From the NCBI GenBank assembly GCA_013433145.1, contig CM024177.1, forward strand, positions 1,136,501 through 1,200,500: a stretch of DNA of 64,000 bases, given 5' to 3'. The notes below the pieces were generated by a model, which saw only the letters and a program-made list of their open reading frames with translations, was not told the origin of the DNA and ran no database searches. Both the position numbers and the translations under genes were made by a program. This document shows positions 1 to 32,631 of the stretch, piece after piece. Origin of the DNA: Ascaris suum (taxonomy: Eukaryota > Nematoda > Chromadorea > Rhabditida > Ascarididae). Position 1 is the first letter of the stretch. Each line of letters opens with the position of its first letter.

Positions 1-20229
<20,229 letters not shown>

Positions 20230-20545
20230 GCTGACGAGGCGGCTCAGAGCAGCACACGGTCAGCCTGAAGTGCAGTCAGTCGAGGAGCTAACTGCGCTGT
20301 GGGCGTGCCGCACAAACTTCTGCTCTCTGAGTGGTCGATGCTTCTCGCCTTTAAACGAAGCGGTGCTTGCCGCCGATCTAGAAGCAAGCAGCACCAATAG
20401 CGAAGCAAGCTTGCGCCTATCCCAATAATATGAAGCTTGTTGGGCGTGGCTAAGCCACAAAAAGATACACATTTTCAAGTCGACAATCTATTCAGACATC
20501 GAACACGCCTCAAATAGAGAAGCAGACGAATTATCGAATTACGAA
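20230..20545 (-). promoter_or_regulatory. Collagen gene 5' leader and proximal promoter, with a possible trans-splice acceptor
   Basis: This stretch is clearly richer in GC than the surrounding AT-rich DNA. A CACTTCAG acceptor-like site ends at 20265, 35 bases upstream of the start codon. In nematodes such a site close to the ATG is often where a spliced leader is joined, but it could equally be the 3' end of a leader intron. I see no clear TATA box. Open frames here on both strands appear to be chance. Confidence 0.4.
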
Positions 20546-20880
20546 AGTCTATTGAAAATGAGAGTTACTATGAGAAACCGTTTATTCTATAAGAATATAT
20601 TAATTGAGGTGATATTGTTGAGAGAGGATACAAATAGACCGCGTAAAAAACGTGAAAATGAGGAGAAAATTACGACGAAAAAGGAATATCGTTGAGATGA
20701 ATAGAACATCAAACGATGTGTTCATTTTATCGCGAAATAGAAACTTCGAATTTATTTTTTCTCGTGTGTTATATTCGAGAAATGTAAGACTATGCGTCGT
20801 TGATCGTAACATTCAATTAGCAACGGCAATGCGATTATTCGCATCGTCTGCGCGCTTTTTTTTTATTCGCTTTTTTTGCG

Positions 20881-21046
<166 letters not shown>

Positions 21047-22404
21047 ATATTTATGTATTATTATTTTTGGATAGCAAAAATGATTAAAAGTAAAAAATTG
21101 AATTAATAATTTTTATACTTTTATATTGATAAGAATTTATATTACACTCATTAATGTAATATTTACAATATTACAATGCATAGAGTAGCAAATTGCAATT
21201 GCAATTGCACAAATTTGCACTTTATACATTCGTTAGCGAAACTCATTTAGCGTATTGCAATTGATACGGCTTTATGTTGCATTTATCAGTTTTGTTGCAG
21301 AAAAAAAAAAATATTTGAAGCCGATTTAAGAGATTAATTTCTAATTTTCTCACTTATTACTCGCTATTTAATTTTTTTTCGATTCAGTAATATCGTAAAA
21401 ATGGGCAATTTTATTTGAGATGAATCTAAAATGCTTGATATTTCACTTAGAATATTTTAAAAAAAAGGAAGAATCAAATTCGATACTATCTAATTGGATT
21501 CCGCTTCTCCCTCCTAAAAACAAAAAAAAAAAAACAATTACAAGACATAGTTATCAAATCTATCAGATTTATTGAATGATAATCTAAATATTTCAAATCT
21601 TATCAATGAATTTTATTAGCGTTGATGAAATATAATAAATCCAAATGGAATTTAATTATATTATTTTCAAGTTTTATTTCATTATTAAAATACTTTTCAT
21701 CGATATGTTTCTAAGGAAAACTTGAAATGTTGAAGTCCTTTTTTTTTTCTTTTTGGACTGAGAATCGCATTATGAATCACTTTTGTTATCATTGCAGCTT
21801 GAGTTGAAAACGTTCTACGCTATCGAAATCGAATTTAACGTTGTCGAAAGAAAAAAAAAATTAATTCATACTGAAATCAGTGAAGTGATTCTTGATTTTG
21901 AAAAAAAAAAAAAAGAAAAGAAAATCCTCTGCATGATAGAAATTTTAGCCCAAAATTTTAAAAAAAAATTAGAAGAAATGAATGAAAAATATTCAACGAA
22001 ATGCAAATGCAATGAAATCGAAATTTATATGAAGTTATATTGTTGGTTTTATTATCGGAAGTACTAATATATTCATAAAGTAATGGCAATGAATATTTTC
22101 CCCTTCAAAAATAATCACTTTTTGATCGTTTTAATGAATAATTGCGTTGTGATTTTCCATCGGGAAACCTGGAATGGCTACTTGAATTGATGAAAAAAAG
22201 TTTCTATAGTTTCAATAAATCGAGCCTATATTTTCGTTATTTGATTGAAACGCTCTTTTAAATTTGCATTTCCTAATAAATTTCATTTAAATATTTTGAA
22301 TAAACAAAACTTCGTTTGTAATTTTACGAGGCCTATTGTACTTCTAATATTCTTTTTATATGCTTTTATAAGTTTTCTACTTGAAAATTTATTTTTCAAC
22401 CATT

Positions 22405-22500
22405 ATATATAAATATAAATATATATCAATATAAATTATAATATTATAAATATAAATATAAATATATATAATAAATAAATATATAAATATAATAAATCAA

Positions 22501-22533
<33 letters not shown>

Positions 22534-22545
22534 ATATAATATATA
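22405..22545. repeat. AT-rich microsatellite, TATAAA and TA units
   Basis: TATAAATATAAA-like units grading into pure (TA)n, followed by a short CTGTTTGT repeat at 22554. Confidence 0.9.
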
Positions 22546-22875
22546 TTTTGAATCTGTTTGTCTGTTTGTCTGCGACTATTAACTCTAGAATCATCATTGA
22601 AAATAAAATAATAAATTTAAAAGGTGCAATTTACAACGTAGTTTTATCAACTTCATCAACCTTTACTTTGATCTACCAACTTCAAATAGGCTTCATACTA
22701 TTTAACGAACTGAATACTGACAGCCGCTTTTGGTTGATCGGTTCATATTTCCGGTGAATTCAATTTGCAAAACATTTTGAGGAATTTAAATTGATGCGAT
22801 CGATTCTTTCGAAATATTGATCAATCATTACGAATGCTTCATTAGTTATTAGCAAATTATGCATATCGCTAATTT

Positions 22876-22965
22876 ATTGAATGGAATTTTAAAAAGCACA
22901 ATATGTGCTATTAGAAAAAAAAAAGCACATATTGTGCTATTTCTTTTTAAAAAATTTCATTGAAT
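22876..22965. repeat. Long imperfect inverted repeat (hairpin)
   Basis: A perfect 15-base inverted pair (22895-22909 AGCACAATATGTGCT and 22924-22938 AGCACATATTGTGCT) with a 14-base purine-rich loop. Outward the arms continue to pair imperfectly to 22876 and 22965. The shape is like a miniature inverted-repeat element or a transcribed hairpin; I cannot tell which. Confidence 0.8.
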
Positions 22966-25334
22966 AAAATATATTTTGGAATATTCATAAATGAGAGAAA
23001 TTTTCCAGCAAATTATTTAATGATTATTTGTTGTTTATAATTAAGAGTATTATTTTCGATTCATATTAGATGCATGATCGATGCTCGTGGTGAAACTATT
23101 GTCCTTTTGGATTGTTTGTAAGACGCAGATGTTGAAGTATTCGCGTACACAAGACTATCAGCTGCTCTCGCCTATAAGTTGTGGGTTGCTAATGGCTAAG
23201 CGATGCTGTTCATTGATCTTTTAGGATGCCTTGCAAGGGATTTTCTTATGAATATTTCATGCTGAAATTTGCAAATTATGCAAATAAAAAAGATAAACAA
23301 TCAATTAAATATATGCGTTTATTTGAAAGTATGAATAAAATTGAATGTTATCCCTATTATAAAATTAGAAAATATGGAAGTTTTAAAAAAATTAATTCGT
23401 GCGCATATTTAAATGTTGAGAATATAATTCACAATTAATATGCAAATTAGTGGTCGAAAATATACTTCATAACGATATTAGAATTCATATATAGATTCGA
23501 TATTGCAAGGCAACAGCAAGTTGAGGGGCGCTGTGTAGCTGTAAAATGTGGATAGCCTGCTTTACGCCATTAGTTTGCACGAGCAATATGTTTCTTTGCG
23601 GAGTGGTACACACACGCTAAGCGATACCACAATATGGCTTTGCTGTATTGCTTGGCCTCAATTTCTACAAACGATCGAAAAATCTGCTTAAATTCTGTGG
23701 AAATTTTTAGTTCGACCATTTTTGTGCATTTATTATTTTTGTGGTGTTATTGCCATATTTTCGTTGTTCGTCCTATTGAAACGACGAAGAGATTTATTCA
23801 AGCTTGAAGCCGTAGCGCAATTGGAAGAGATGCTTTGAAAAAAAAAAAAAAGAAAATTTCTTTTCTTTTTTTTTTTTGAAACGTTCATTTCAACTAAATG
23901 GGAAGTGTAAAATTTTCGAATTTTTTAAAAATTGATATTTTCTATGAAATAAATGAATAAATTAGACGCTTATAGAAGGCAATTTTTTCGAATTTTTTGA
24001 GTACTTTCAAATGAATAGAAGAATTTAAGTGGATGAAAAAATAGATATAGATGCAAATAATATTTACACTTAAATTAATATGCAAAATATCGTTGGAGGA
24101 TTAAAATTCGACTTCAACAATTCTCAAATAGCGCTCTTGGGAGTTCATCTGCAAATCGTTAGTGCAAAACGACTAGTGCGATCCATCATATTTCATTATG
24201 GCAAAGAAAATTTATTTCGAGTCTACGCTAATAAAGTATCTCAATTTCTGCTTATTTCAGTTCGAACTTTCTAAATTCAATATGTTTGATTTTGAAAAGA
24301 AGAATTATGAAATTCGTTTTTTTTAATGATCATCATCGGTTACTTTTATGGCCCGAATCTTGCGCAATAGTATTGTTGCTCAGAAAAAATTTGTAATTAC
24401 GATCATGCTCTATAGTTTACCTTGATTTACCTGAAGGAGGCATATATATTTCTTTTTTCGATAGTATATTTTCATTCGAATGCCGTTGCTCTATATGAGC
24501 ATCTAGAAAACAAGGTAAATCGTTCATATTATTTTCGGACATCGAATGTGGTATAAGGTTGATATTAGATGCCGAGACGATTCGCCTAACCGATATGCAT
24601 CACCAAATCGCATTCCGCAGCACAACAATTAATCCCCACTCTGCAATGCACTTCTCTTTTTTTTTCTGCATTCGCAGACGTTTTCGCAGCAACTCAGCAA
24701 CTCTGCACTAGCTTTAATCCATTTATCTTGTTTTTTTTTTTTTTTTTTTTTTTTTTTAATGGATAAGCGGAATTACGACATGCGTTATATCCGTTATCGC
24801 TGTTATGTTCGATGATCATATCAACTATCGATGAGAGAGTTGCTAAAAATGATAGAAATTTGAGCGCATTATCTTTTAAATATTATTCGAAATTTTAGTG
24901 ATCTATGAATTAATTAACAGAATAAATAAATAAATAAATAAATAAATTCATTTATTCTATTTTTTATTTTCTATTTTATCATTATATTAATATAGGTTTA
25001 TTATTTAAAATGTTTTTTTTTTTTAAATATTGCAAAATTTCAAAAATATTTGTTGATTATTGAATTTAGAATAGTCTTAGCAATATAGCAACTGTTATTG
25101 TGATCGTCTGACGCATCACCATCACAGAAAGACGTATCTATGCATCGGAACGCTGCCTCTTAGCAAAAAAAAAAGGTTTTCACTTGAACTCCCCCTTTTT
25201 GTAATTTCCTATTATATAGCAATAGCACAATATCGAAAAGAATGTGATAGAATTTTATATTCACATCTAATGTAATTCATAGAGAATTGAATAATTCATT
25301 AGTGAATTTCCCATTTCATAATTTTCTCATATTA

Positions 25335-25511
25335 TATTTATATATATATTATATACTATATATATTTTTATATATATTATATATATTATATATCTATATA
25401 TATATATTATAATATATATATTTATACATATATATATATATATATATTTATCTATATATATTATATATATATATATATATATATTTAATATATATTTATA
25501 TATATATATAT

Positions 25512-25542
<31 letters not shown>

Positions 25543-25545
25543 ATA
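25335..25545. repeat. (AT)n microsatellite, interrupted
   Basis: About 210 bases of TA dinucleotide with frequent TTA and CTA interruptions, in the intergenic region. Confidence 0.94.
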
Positions 25546-26524
25546 TTATGGAGAAAAAAAATTATGAATAACATTGCAAAGAGAAATTTTTGAATTAATC
25601 CTCTAAAAATTTCGAAACGTTGTCGACGAAAAATCAAAAAAAAAACGCTTTAATAATGAGTCAGTTGAGATCACATTTCATCGTTTCAACAGCCAACACA
25701 TTCGGTTGATCTCTTTCATATGATTGGTCTATTGGAAGTAAATGATTTGAGATTTCAATGATTATTTCCGCCTAAGTTGGCGGCTTATAATTTCAAGTCG
25801 ATATTACTAATGCGAGACAATATTATACATTAAACACGAGTAAAATAAGTTTTATTTTATGCTTGAAATTTATTACAACGTATTAAGGTTTCATTAAAAT
25901 TTGATCTTTATGCTTGCATATTAAATTAGTTATTTCGATCGTACATCGTACAAATACTCAACGCGGATTCTCTTTTATCTCAGCGAAAAAAAAAAAAATT
26001 GTAAAAACACAAATCAACAACACATATGATACAATGATGAAAGATAATATCAATATCTATATAAATCAAATATTCTCAAAGAAAATCGTTCGAGATGAGC
26101 AAATGGAAAGGAAAATTCGGAAAGCGGAAATTTGCAAACGAAACTTCGCAATACCTAACTATTTGATCATTGCTGAATGTATGTCTTTTTTTTTAATTCT
26201 TCATTTCAAAGGTAATGATTTTATTTATTATAATTACTTCATAAGACCATTTTTGAGTGACACTTAAATTACTAGGTAAATAAATGCGATCTTATTGAAT
26301 TATGCTCATTGGTAATCCATTGTTTTTGCATATCCAGGATATGCAAATTGAGAGAAGGGGAGGGGGGGGGGGAATGGAAGAGGTATTATGATTGATAACA
26401 AGGAATTTGTACACGAAAGAATTGAATACTTCGAACTAGGCGAGATTTATCGATCGATGTGAAAATTTCCTACCAAATTTTATTCTTTTTTCCCCATTGG
26501 TAAGGGAAAATGCTTTCTTTTTTT

Positions 26525-26550
26525 GGGTGGGGGGGGGGGGGGGGGGGGAG
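26525..26550. repeat. Poly-G tract of about 20 bases
   Basis: GGGT followed by about 20 G. Similar G or C runs occur at 13006, 26361, 28518, 28898, 39418, 41027, 42202, 48765 and 63069. They are a recurring feature of this genome outside exons. Confidence 0.9.
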
Positions 26551-26813
26551 GATGGGAACCAACACAATCTTGAAATATTTCCTCATTTTTCAAGCATCAT
26601 TTGATAAGAACTTCGACCATCCGAAATTTTTAAATCGAAGTTTGCATCACCTAACGGGTTTGATGGGGGTTACTTTATAATCTTCATTGTAAAGTTGTAT
26701 TCTTTTATGAGGACATCAACGATGAATGCAACTCTCAATAATCTATATCTCGCTGATGGCTTCTCTTTACTGCTAAGAATACCTGTAATATATGTTGGCA
26801 TTTATGTAATTGC

Positions 26814-26870
26814 ATCGATAGCTATTGTCCGGATCGATAGCTATTGTCCGGATCGATAGTTGTTATCCGG
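26814..26870. repeat. Three tandem 19-base copies containing TCCGGATCGATAG
   Basis: Two exact copies of ATCGATAGCTATTGTCCGG (26814-26832, 26833-26851), then a diverged copy to 26870. Each carries ATCGAT. It is GC-rich compared with its AT-rich surroundings. Confidence 0.9.
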
Positions 26871-27749
26871 AAACGGATTCGTAAATCTCTAAATGCTTCG
26901 ATCTAGAATGTGGAACCACTCAAAGAGATATCAATTATAAAAAGCAATAAATATACCAATAAATTGATGATTGATGCTATAAATGTAGATATATTATACA
27001 CAAATTTCTTCAACGATATTTGGTGGGAAAATTGTCTGGCTGTGTATGATGCTCATCGATGATTATTTTCCTTCATATGAGATCTATTCATTTCATTTCT
27101 TCGCATTTTCCAAATAAGTTAAGCGGATGGAATTTGTCTGAGCAAAAAAAAAAATGCAAATTATAATTTCAAATATTTTGCAAATTGAACGTTAATAATA
27201 GAGGGATAAAACTCGTTGACGTTTCAATCATCATCTCATATCTTTAAGTATAATCTAAACTCTTCAACTAATCATTCGAACTCGAAAAGCGAATATTTAT
27301 ATAGCTCAAAAACGGATGAAAATATTAATTTTTTTTTTTCCACATAAGAATCTATATTTTATTGTCGTAAAAATTGATTTAATTTTTATTTACGAACGCA
27401 ATAAACAATATTATGATATAATTAATTAAAAAAATGATGAATAAATTATTAAAATTCGTTGAAAAATAGACCTTTTTAAATGTAATTGCGGAAATGAAAA
27501 GATGTAATGTGTAGATATTCGTTTTTGAAGGATTACTCAGCCGAATCGACGAATAGAGACACATAAATAACTGTTGCTGACGTTGAAAAAAATCCCCACA
27601 GATTCGTACCACATGAGGTGTTCTTGTGCGCTTGGAATCTGACATTTTCCGAGCCGATTATTGCACATGATGCTTAAAACTTGATAAAAAAAATATGCTG
27701 CCAAACTTCCACATATAGTAATAAATTTATATAATATTTTTTTCGCATA

Positions 27750-27883
<134 letters not shown>

Positions 27884-29972
27884 GGAGTTGGTTTGTTGGA
27901 AAAAAACCAGCAGTTGCCGTACTGAACTTTTGATAGGTTATAAGAATGTCAAATTTAGAGAAGAAGAAATTAAAAAGCCTAGTTGAAGAGTGCTAGATGG
28001 TGCACTCTAACACTCCCCTTATCACTGCAGAAAAAAAAAACAATAAGAAATATTTATTTATTATTTATGCACCAATCTATATTTTCCATTCTAAAATTCT
28101 ACACAAACGTTCGTTTGGTTTCAATTCGCTGATATTAAAGGCTCGAGTGATAATATTGGGTGAGTGGCGACTTCCGATGAGAAGCAAGCGTACATTAGAG
28201 TAATTATTTGCAGCCAATTTCAACGGAAATCAACGTGAATCATCGACTGCCATCCACGGAAACTTTCAAGTTGCACGCATTTCAACGGAAATAAGCAATA
28301 AAAAAAGTCGAACATATTTGCATGTATTTTTTTTTTCATTGGGTGATTTAAATTTTATATTGGTTGGATCATTAAAAAAAAAAAAAAACAATATTTTGTG
28401 CTGGAAGATTTGTATAAGATCTCTCAGTGAGAAATATGAACTCATTATTTCATATATTTTATTATTTTTCAATAGCTTGTCAAAATTAGCTCAAATAGTG
28501 AGTGGAACGCAAGAAACCCCCCCCCCCCCCATTTCCTTTGGGTACCGCTTCTCTGATTTCTGATCTAAATATAATCTTAGATCTAAACCTAACTAAATAT
28601 TCAGGTCTAAATTATATGGCTTAGGACGAGCTATATCAGATTCGTTAGTTGAATCTATCATGAACGGAAATCAAACTAAAGTGCTAATAACGTAGACATT
28701 TTGCATGAAATTTTATACCGTTGACTTCAATGGTTTTGCCGATTAGACACACTAATTTAGGTATATATGAGCAGACGTTAACTTCCATAGTGGTTAATAT
28801 TCAAAAAAAAAAAAAGATTTTTTTAACAGCGTAAATTTATCCACCTACAGTTGTCTGATTAATTACACTTAGGTCGATAAAAATGAACGTTTCCCCTTCC
28901 CCCCCCCCCCACCTCCCCTCCCTCCCATCAAATGTTAATTGAGACTTTTATAAAGCTTTTAAAGCATCGATTTCAAAATTGCAAAACTCTTCCACTATTA
29001 GGTTTTTTCGAAATTCTTGCAAAAAAAAAGAGATTTTTTTCCATGCGAAATTCGATTGAATATTATCTCTAGGTGAAAAATTTTTCTCGCTCAAAGGTTT
29101 TCCCTCTCTCTTCTTCTCTTCTCTCCTTCCGCTCTCATTACTTTTTCCTTTTTTTTTTTGTGTGCGTGAAATTCATTAAATTATCATTGAGTGATTTTAA
29201 CACGACTGAATTATAGTTTATCGATAGCAATTCTCAGCTTAGATGAAAAGAATTTGAGTGCATTCTGCTTCTTTTGATTCGATATATTTCGTTTTTTTTT
29301 TTTTTCATCAACACACTCTTTTTAGTGGATTGTTCAATTTCACAACAAATTAAATGCATAGCAAATTTCTATTAGAAATTCAGCAAAATTTTATTTTCGA
29401 TTAGAAGTTTATGCAAATTGAGAAATTCAATGTGAATTGTTGGAAGTGCTTTCTCTATATGTAGATCACTGAAATCCGGATAAAGCATTTCAATCCGGGA
29501 AATTCCGGACGTATAATTCATCTCGACAAAATAAGCATGATGCAGAAGTCCGTTTTTCTTATCGGAAATTTTGAGGTGTTCAATTTTCTGCACTAAAAAT
29601 CATCAATTAAAAAAAAAGAAAAAAAAAATTGCACCATTTTCTTAATGAATATACCAGAAAATTTGCCAAAATTTCTCCGCCAAAAAATTTCAGGAAAGCC
29701 TGTCGTCCCATGTCTGTGCGATATTTGATCTGTCTGTCTGTTTGTCTGATAAGAAATTAAATAAAGCTGTAATGAGCAAAAGTAAGAAAGAGCGTGCTGA
29801 ATGGAAAATAAAAACGTACAGCTGAAGGCTCTATGGCATATAGATGATAGGTAATAAAGGGTAAAGTGCGTAAAATGATTGGATGAGAAAGCGTTTTATG
29901 CCATAAACGTGTCACATATAATGTCTAAGATAGTCTATACCCCAATAAAGCAGTCTATAGGGAAAAGAGAAA

Positions 29973-30121
29973 AGGGGGGAGAGTTAATGCGCGGGGATGG
30001 GAGATGGGGACCACCTGGTGCAGGAGGAGGTCTAACAAAGGAGGAAGGCTTTGCGAAGAGAAATGGGAGGTGGCGGTGGGGGAGGAGGGAGGAGGGAGGG
30101 AGGGACTCATGTGGGAGACCT
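29973..30121 (+). repeat. G-rich tract with G-quadruplex potential
   Basis: Purine-rich, mainly G. Between 30065 and 30104 there are at least five runs of three or more G with short loops on the plus strand, which meets the usual quadruplex pattern. An open frame also crosses it, but its composition is only that of the repeat. Confidence 0.7.
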
Positions 30122-30288
30122 AATGCTAGGTGGAAGACCTAATAGAGGAGGGTGGTCTTAATTTTTAAATCGGAGCGACTATAGTGAGTGACTCACCAGA
30201 AACTGTCCGGAAATTCGATAACTCATTATAAGCAAAACCTCGATTACTCGAATTTCTCGTGCATTGTTCAGTTCGTATTTTCAGTCTG

Positions 30289-30483
30289 TTTCCTGTGCTA
30301 ATAAGATATCAATTCATCGTTCTTTTCTTATTGGCTACTGCGCGGTCGATTCTAAGAGGACTCCGAGGAGACTCTTTGGCTCCGTTCTACGGAGCCTCTT
30401 CGATGAGCACCTTCACAAGGATGAAGGCGATGGAGCAAGTCCGGATCATCGTCAGTATCCAATGGGTAGAGGACGAGCCTTAG
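30289..30483 (+). CDS. Possible terminal exon of an unidentified gene
   Basis: Preceded by a good acceptor (TATTTTCAG), open for 64 codons, ending in TAA at 30481-30483, with AATAAA at 30578 about 95 bases later, as expected of a last exon. The peptide reads SVSCANKISIHRSF at first, then RTPRRLFGSVLRSLFDEHL and a charged tail ending MGRGRALGF. I do not recognise the family. A second plus-strand frame is also open over most of the stretch, which weakens the case. I found no upstream exon with confidence. Confidence 0.3.
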   Translation, partial: FPVLIRYQFIVLFLLATARSILRGLRGDSLAPFYGASSMSTFTRMKAMEQVRIIVSIQWVEDEP

Positions 30484-30583
30484 GCTTCTAATCTTCACGT
30501 GATCTTACAACTTCACCTAACAGAGGTAGAAGTGATATAAAGCGCTGTAAACGATAATTTGCTTTTTGATTGAAGTAAATAAA

Positions 30584-32452
30584 TGAAGTAAATTTCAGTA
30601 AGTAAGACGGCTCAGTTGTATTGATATCGCAGTAATTAATAAACATTATTATGGCATTCATATATAACAAATAAACGTTCCTACTTCGCTTTACTTTATT
30701 TCAACATATCAAAGTTGCACAGGTAAGATACGAGTTAGTTCTTCAATCAGCCATCAACCATTACCAGTTATTACCCATCTATGCAATTGCACTGTTTTAA
30801 CAGGTATATACTATGAGGAATTCTCAAGGAACCTTGCAATGGGTTTACAAACTGACATCTAAGCTGGATTAGAGGGGCTTTATCATAAACGTTGCTCACA
30901 TATAACAGGTCCTTTGAAATCTGTTGGTCTTGATGTTGATCTCTCCGCATGTTTGCCATAAGGTCCATAGCCAAGGACCTAAATAGACTGTGGTCTTGTC
31001 GAGTGTGTTTGTGTGTGTTTTTCTTATCGTTCGTTGATGTTATTGCTCATAATAAATGAATTTCGTTATTTTGATAACGTTCTCATACTTTTGAAAATCG
31101 AAGATAAACGGAAAAACTGCCGAAAGAAAAAACAACAATTATAAAGTAATTTGCATTAAATGCAATACAAACATTGCTCAGGGAGGGAGAGAGAGAGTTT
31201 TTATAAATTATGAGGCTGTTAGATGGGATTAATCCCGCAACGATTATTTCTAATTTAAGATGAGAACAATGCAATGGTTCGCATTCTTTATTTATCATTC
31301 ATTTATAACTTAACATGGATTTGAAAATATTTTCCTCTAACGCTCAAAGGTGTTTTCGTTTTGCTTTATGTATTCATATTCTTATGAAATAATATTTTCA
31401 GTTATTTGCAGTAATAATTTCTATTCGATGATGTAATATATTCCAATGAATGTAATTAACGTTTATTTTATCGTCTTAATTGTACTCAATAAATCAAAAT
31501 TTTATTACATTTAAAGATATGGGCATTAAGTCGAGATTATAATAGAGGCCGAAAAAAACAACAACAACTTAATTAGAAAATTCGTCGATTCTATTTCGAC
31601 GATTATTTTTTTTTATAAGTTTTGATGAATTTAACGATTTACATTTATCAATTTTATATTCTTTTTGAATCGTTTAATTTAAAGAATTCAACCAGTAGAA
31701 TTAATGGATCCCTCTGGATTATCATGTGGCAATCTTTAACCTCCCATTCGTATACACACCTTGTTTTCTTCGTTAAGCGACATGATATCGAGCGGTTAAT
31801 TAAAACTAATATAGCAAAGGTGTACAGAGGAATTTCCTATGGGTGTGAAAAGATTTATGAGGCCGCAAAAAGTTTCTCGTTTAAAGGGTGCTAAATTTCG
31901 AAATATGGGAAGTGCTAAGGCACTGTAGCTTGAAATTTGAACATTTACAAGCCAGCCAAGTCTAACCGACAATACTGCTAAAACCACTTTTTACCTGTTT
32001 ACTCGTTTACTCGTTACCTGTTTTATCTATTTATCGAAAAAATGAGAGTTTCATTAATTACTGCGTATTAATTATTCGCTTAAAGTTTTATTATGGACGA
32101 TAAAATTGCTATCCTATTGAATTGAAAAGAATAACAAAGGTAAATTTCTATTGAAGAAACTGCAAGAACCAGAAGTTTCTACTTATCGGTTGATATCTGA
32201 TTAATAAAATGGGGCAACTTCAATTATAGCTTAGAATTTCCAACAGAAGTCTTTAAAAAATCGGGAGGCTATTAGCACGGATTCTATCAATAATTTTCGA
32301 ATACATAGGAGTAAAATTGCACGATTACAATACCTGATATTCAATTATGAGTCTAAATGTAAATAATTCTAGTGATACATTTCGTTTAAATAAGTTTAAT
32401 AATTAATGCGATGATTCTAAATGAAGTTTTTTTTTTCTTTTCTCGAATAGCG
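30584..32452. other. Upstream region of the RBMX2 gene, no gene seen
   Basis: AT-rich sequence. The RBMX2 start codon lies two bases after a TCGAATAG acceptor, so either a spliced leader is added here or a leader exon lies further upstream. No core promoter motif stands out. Confidence 0.5.
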
Positions 32453-32631
32453 ATGAATCCGATCACAAATATTCGCAATCAAAATAAGATCACCACACGT
32501 GAACTAGAACTTGGCGTTATTGGTGGCAGTGGTAAATCATGGCATGATAAATATGCAAATTCGGCGTGGATTTATATTGGTGGTCTACCCTATGATCTCA
32601 ACGAAGGCGATTTTAACACCGTCTTTTCACA
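32453..32631 (+). CDS. RBMX2: RBMX2 exon 1: N-terminus and first half of the RRM
   Basis: ATG directly after the acceptor TCGAATAG, 59 codons and two bases, clean frame. Contains the RNP2 strand (AWIYIGGLPYDL). Donor GTTAGC gives CA plus G from exon 2, a Gln codon, so the junction reads VFSQYGEI as expected for the family. Confidence 0.88.

Noticed and set aside
23800..23840. Possible tRNA (GTAGCGCAATTGG-like stretch)
   Set aside because: No cloverleaf arms or T-loop consensus follow; the sequence runs into poly-A.
25914..26267. A 117-codon plus-strand open frame
   Set aside because: Composition (Ile, Lys, Asn) is that of random AT-rich DNA; no splice sites or recognisable domain.
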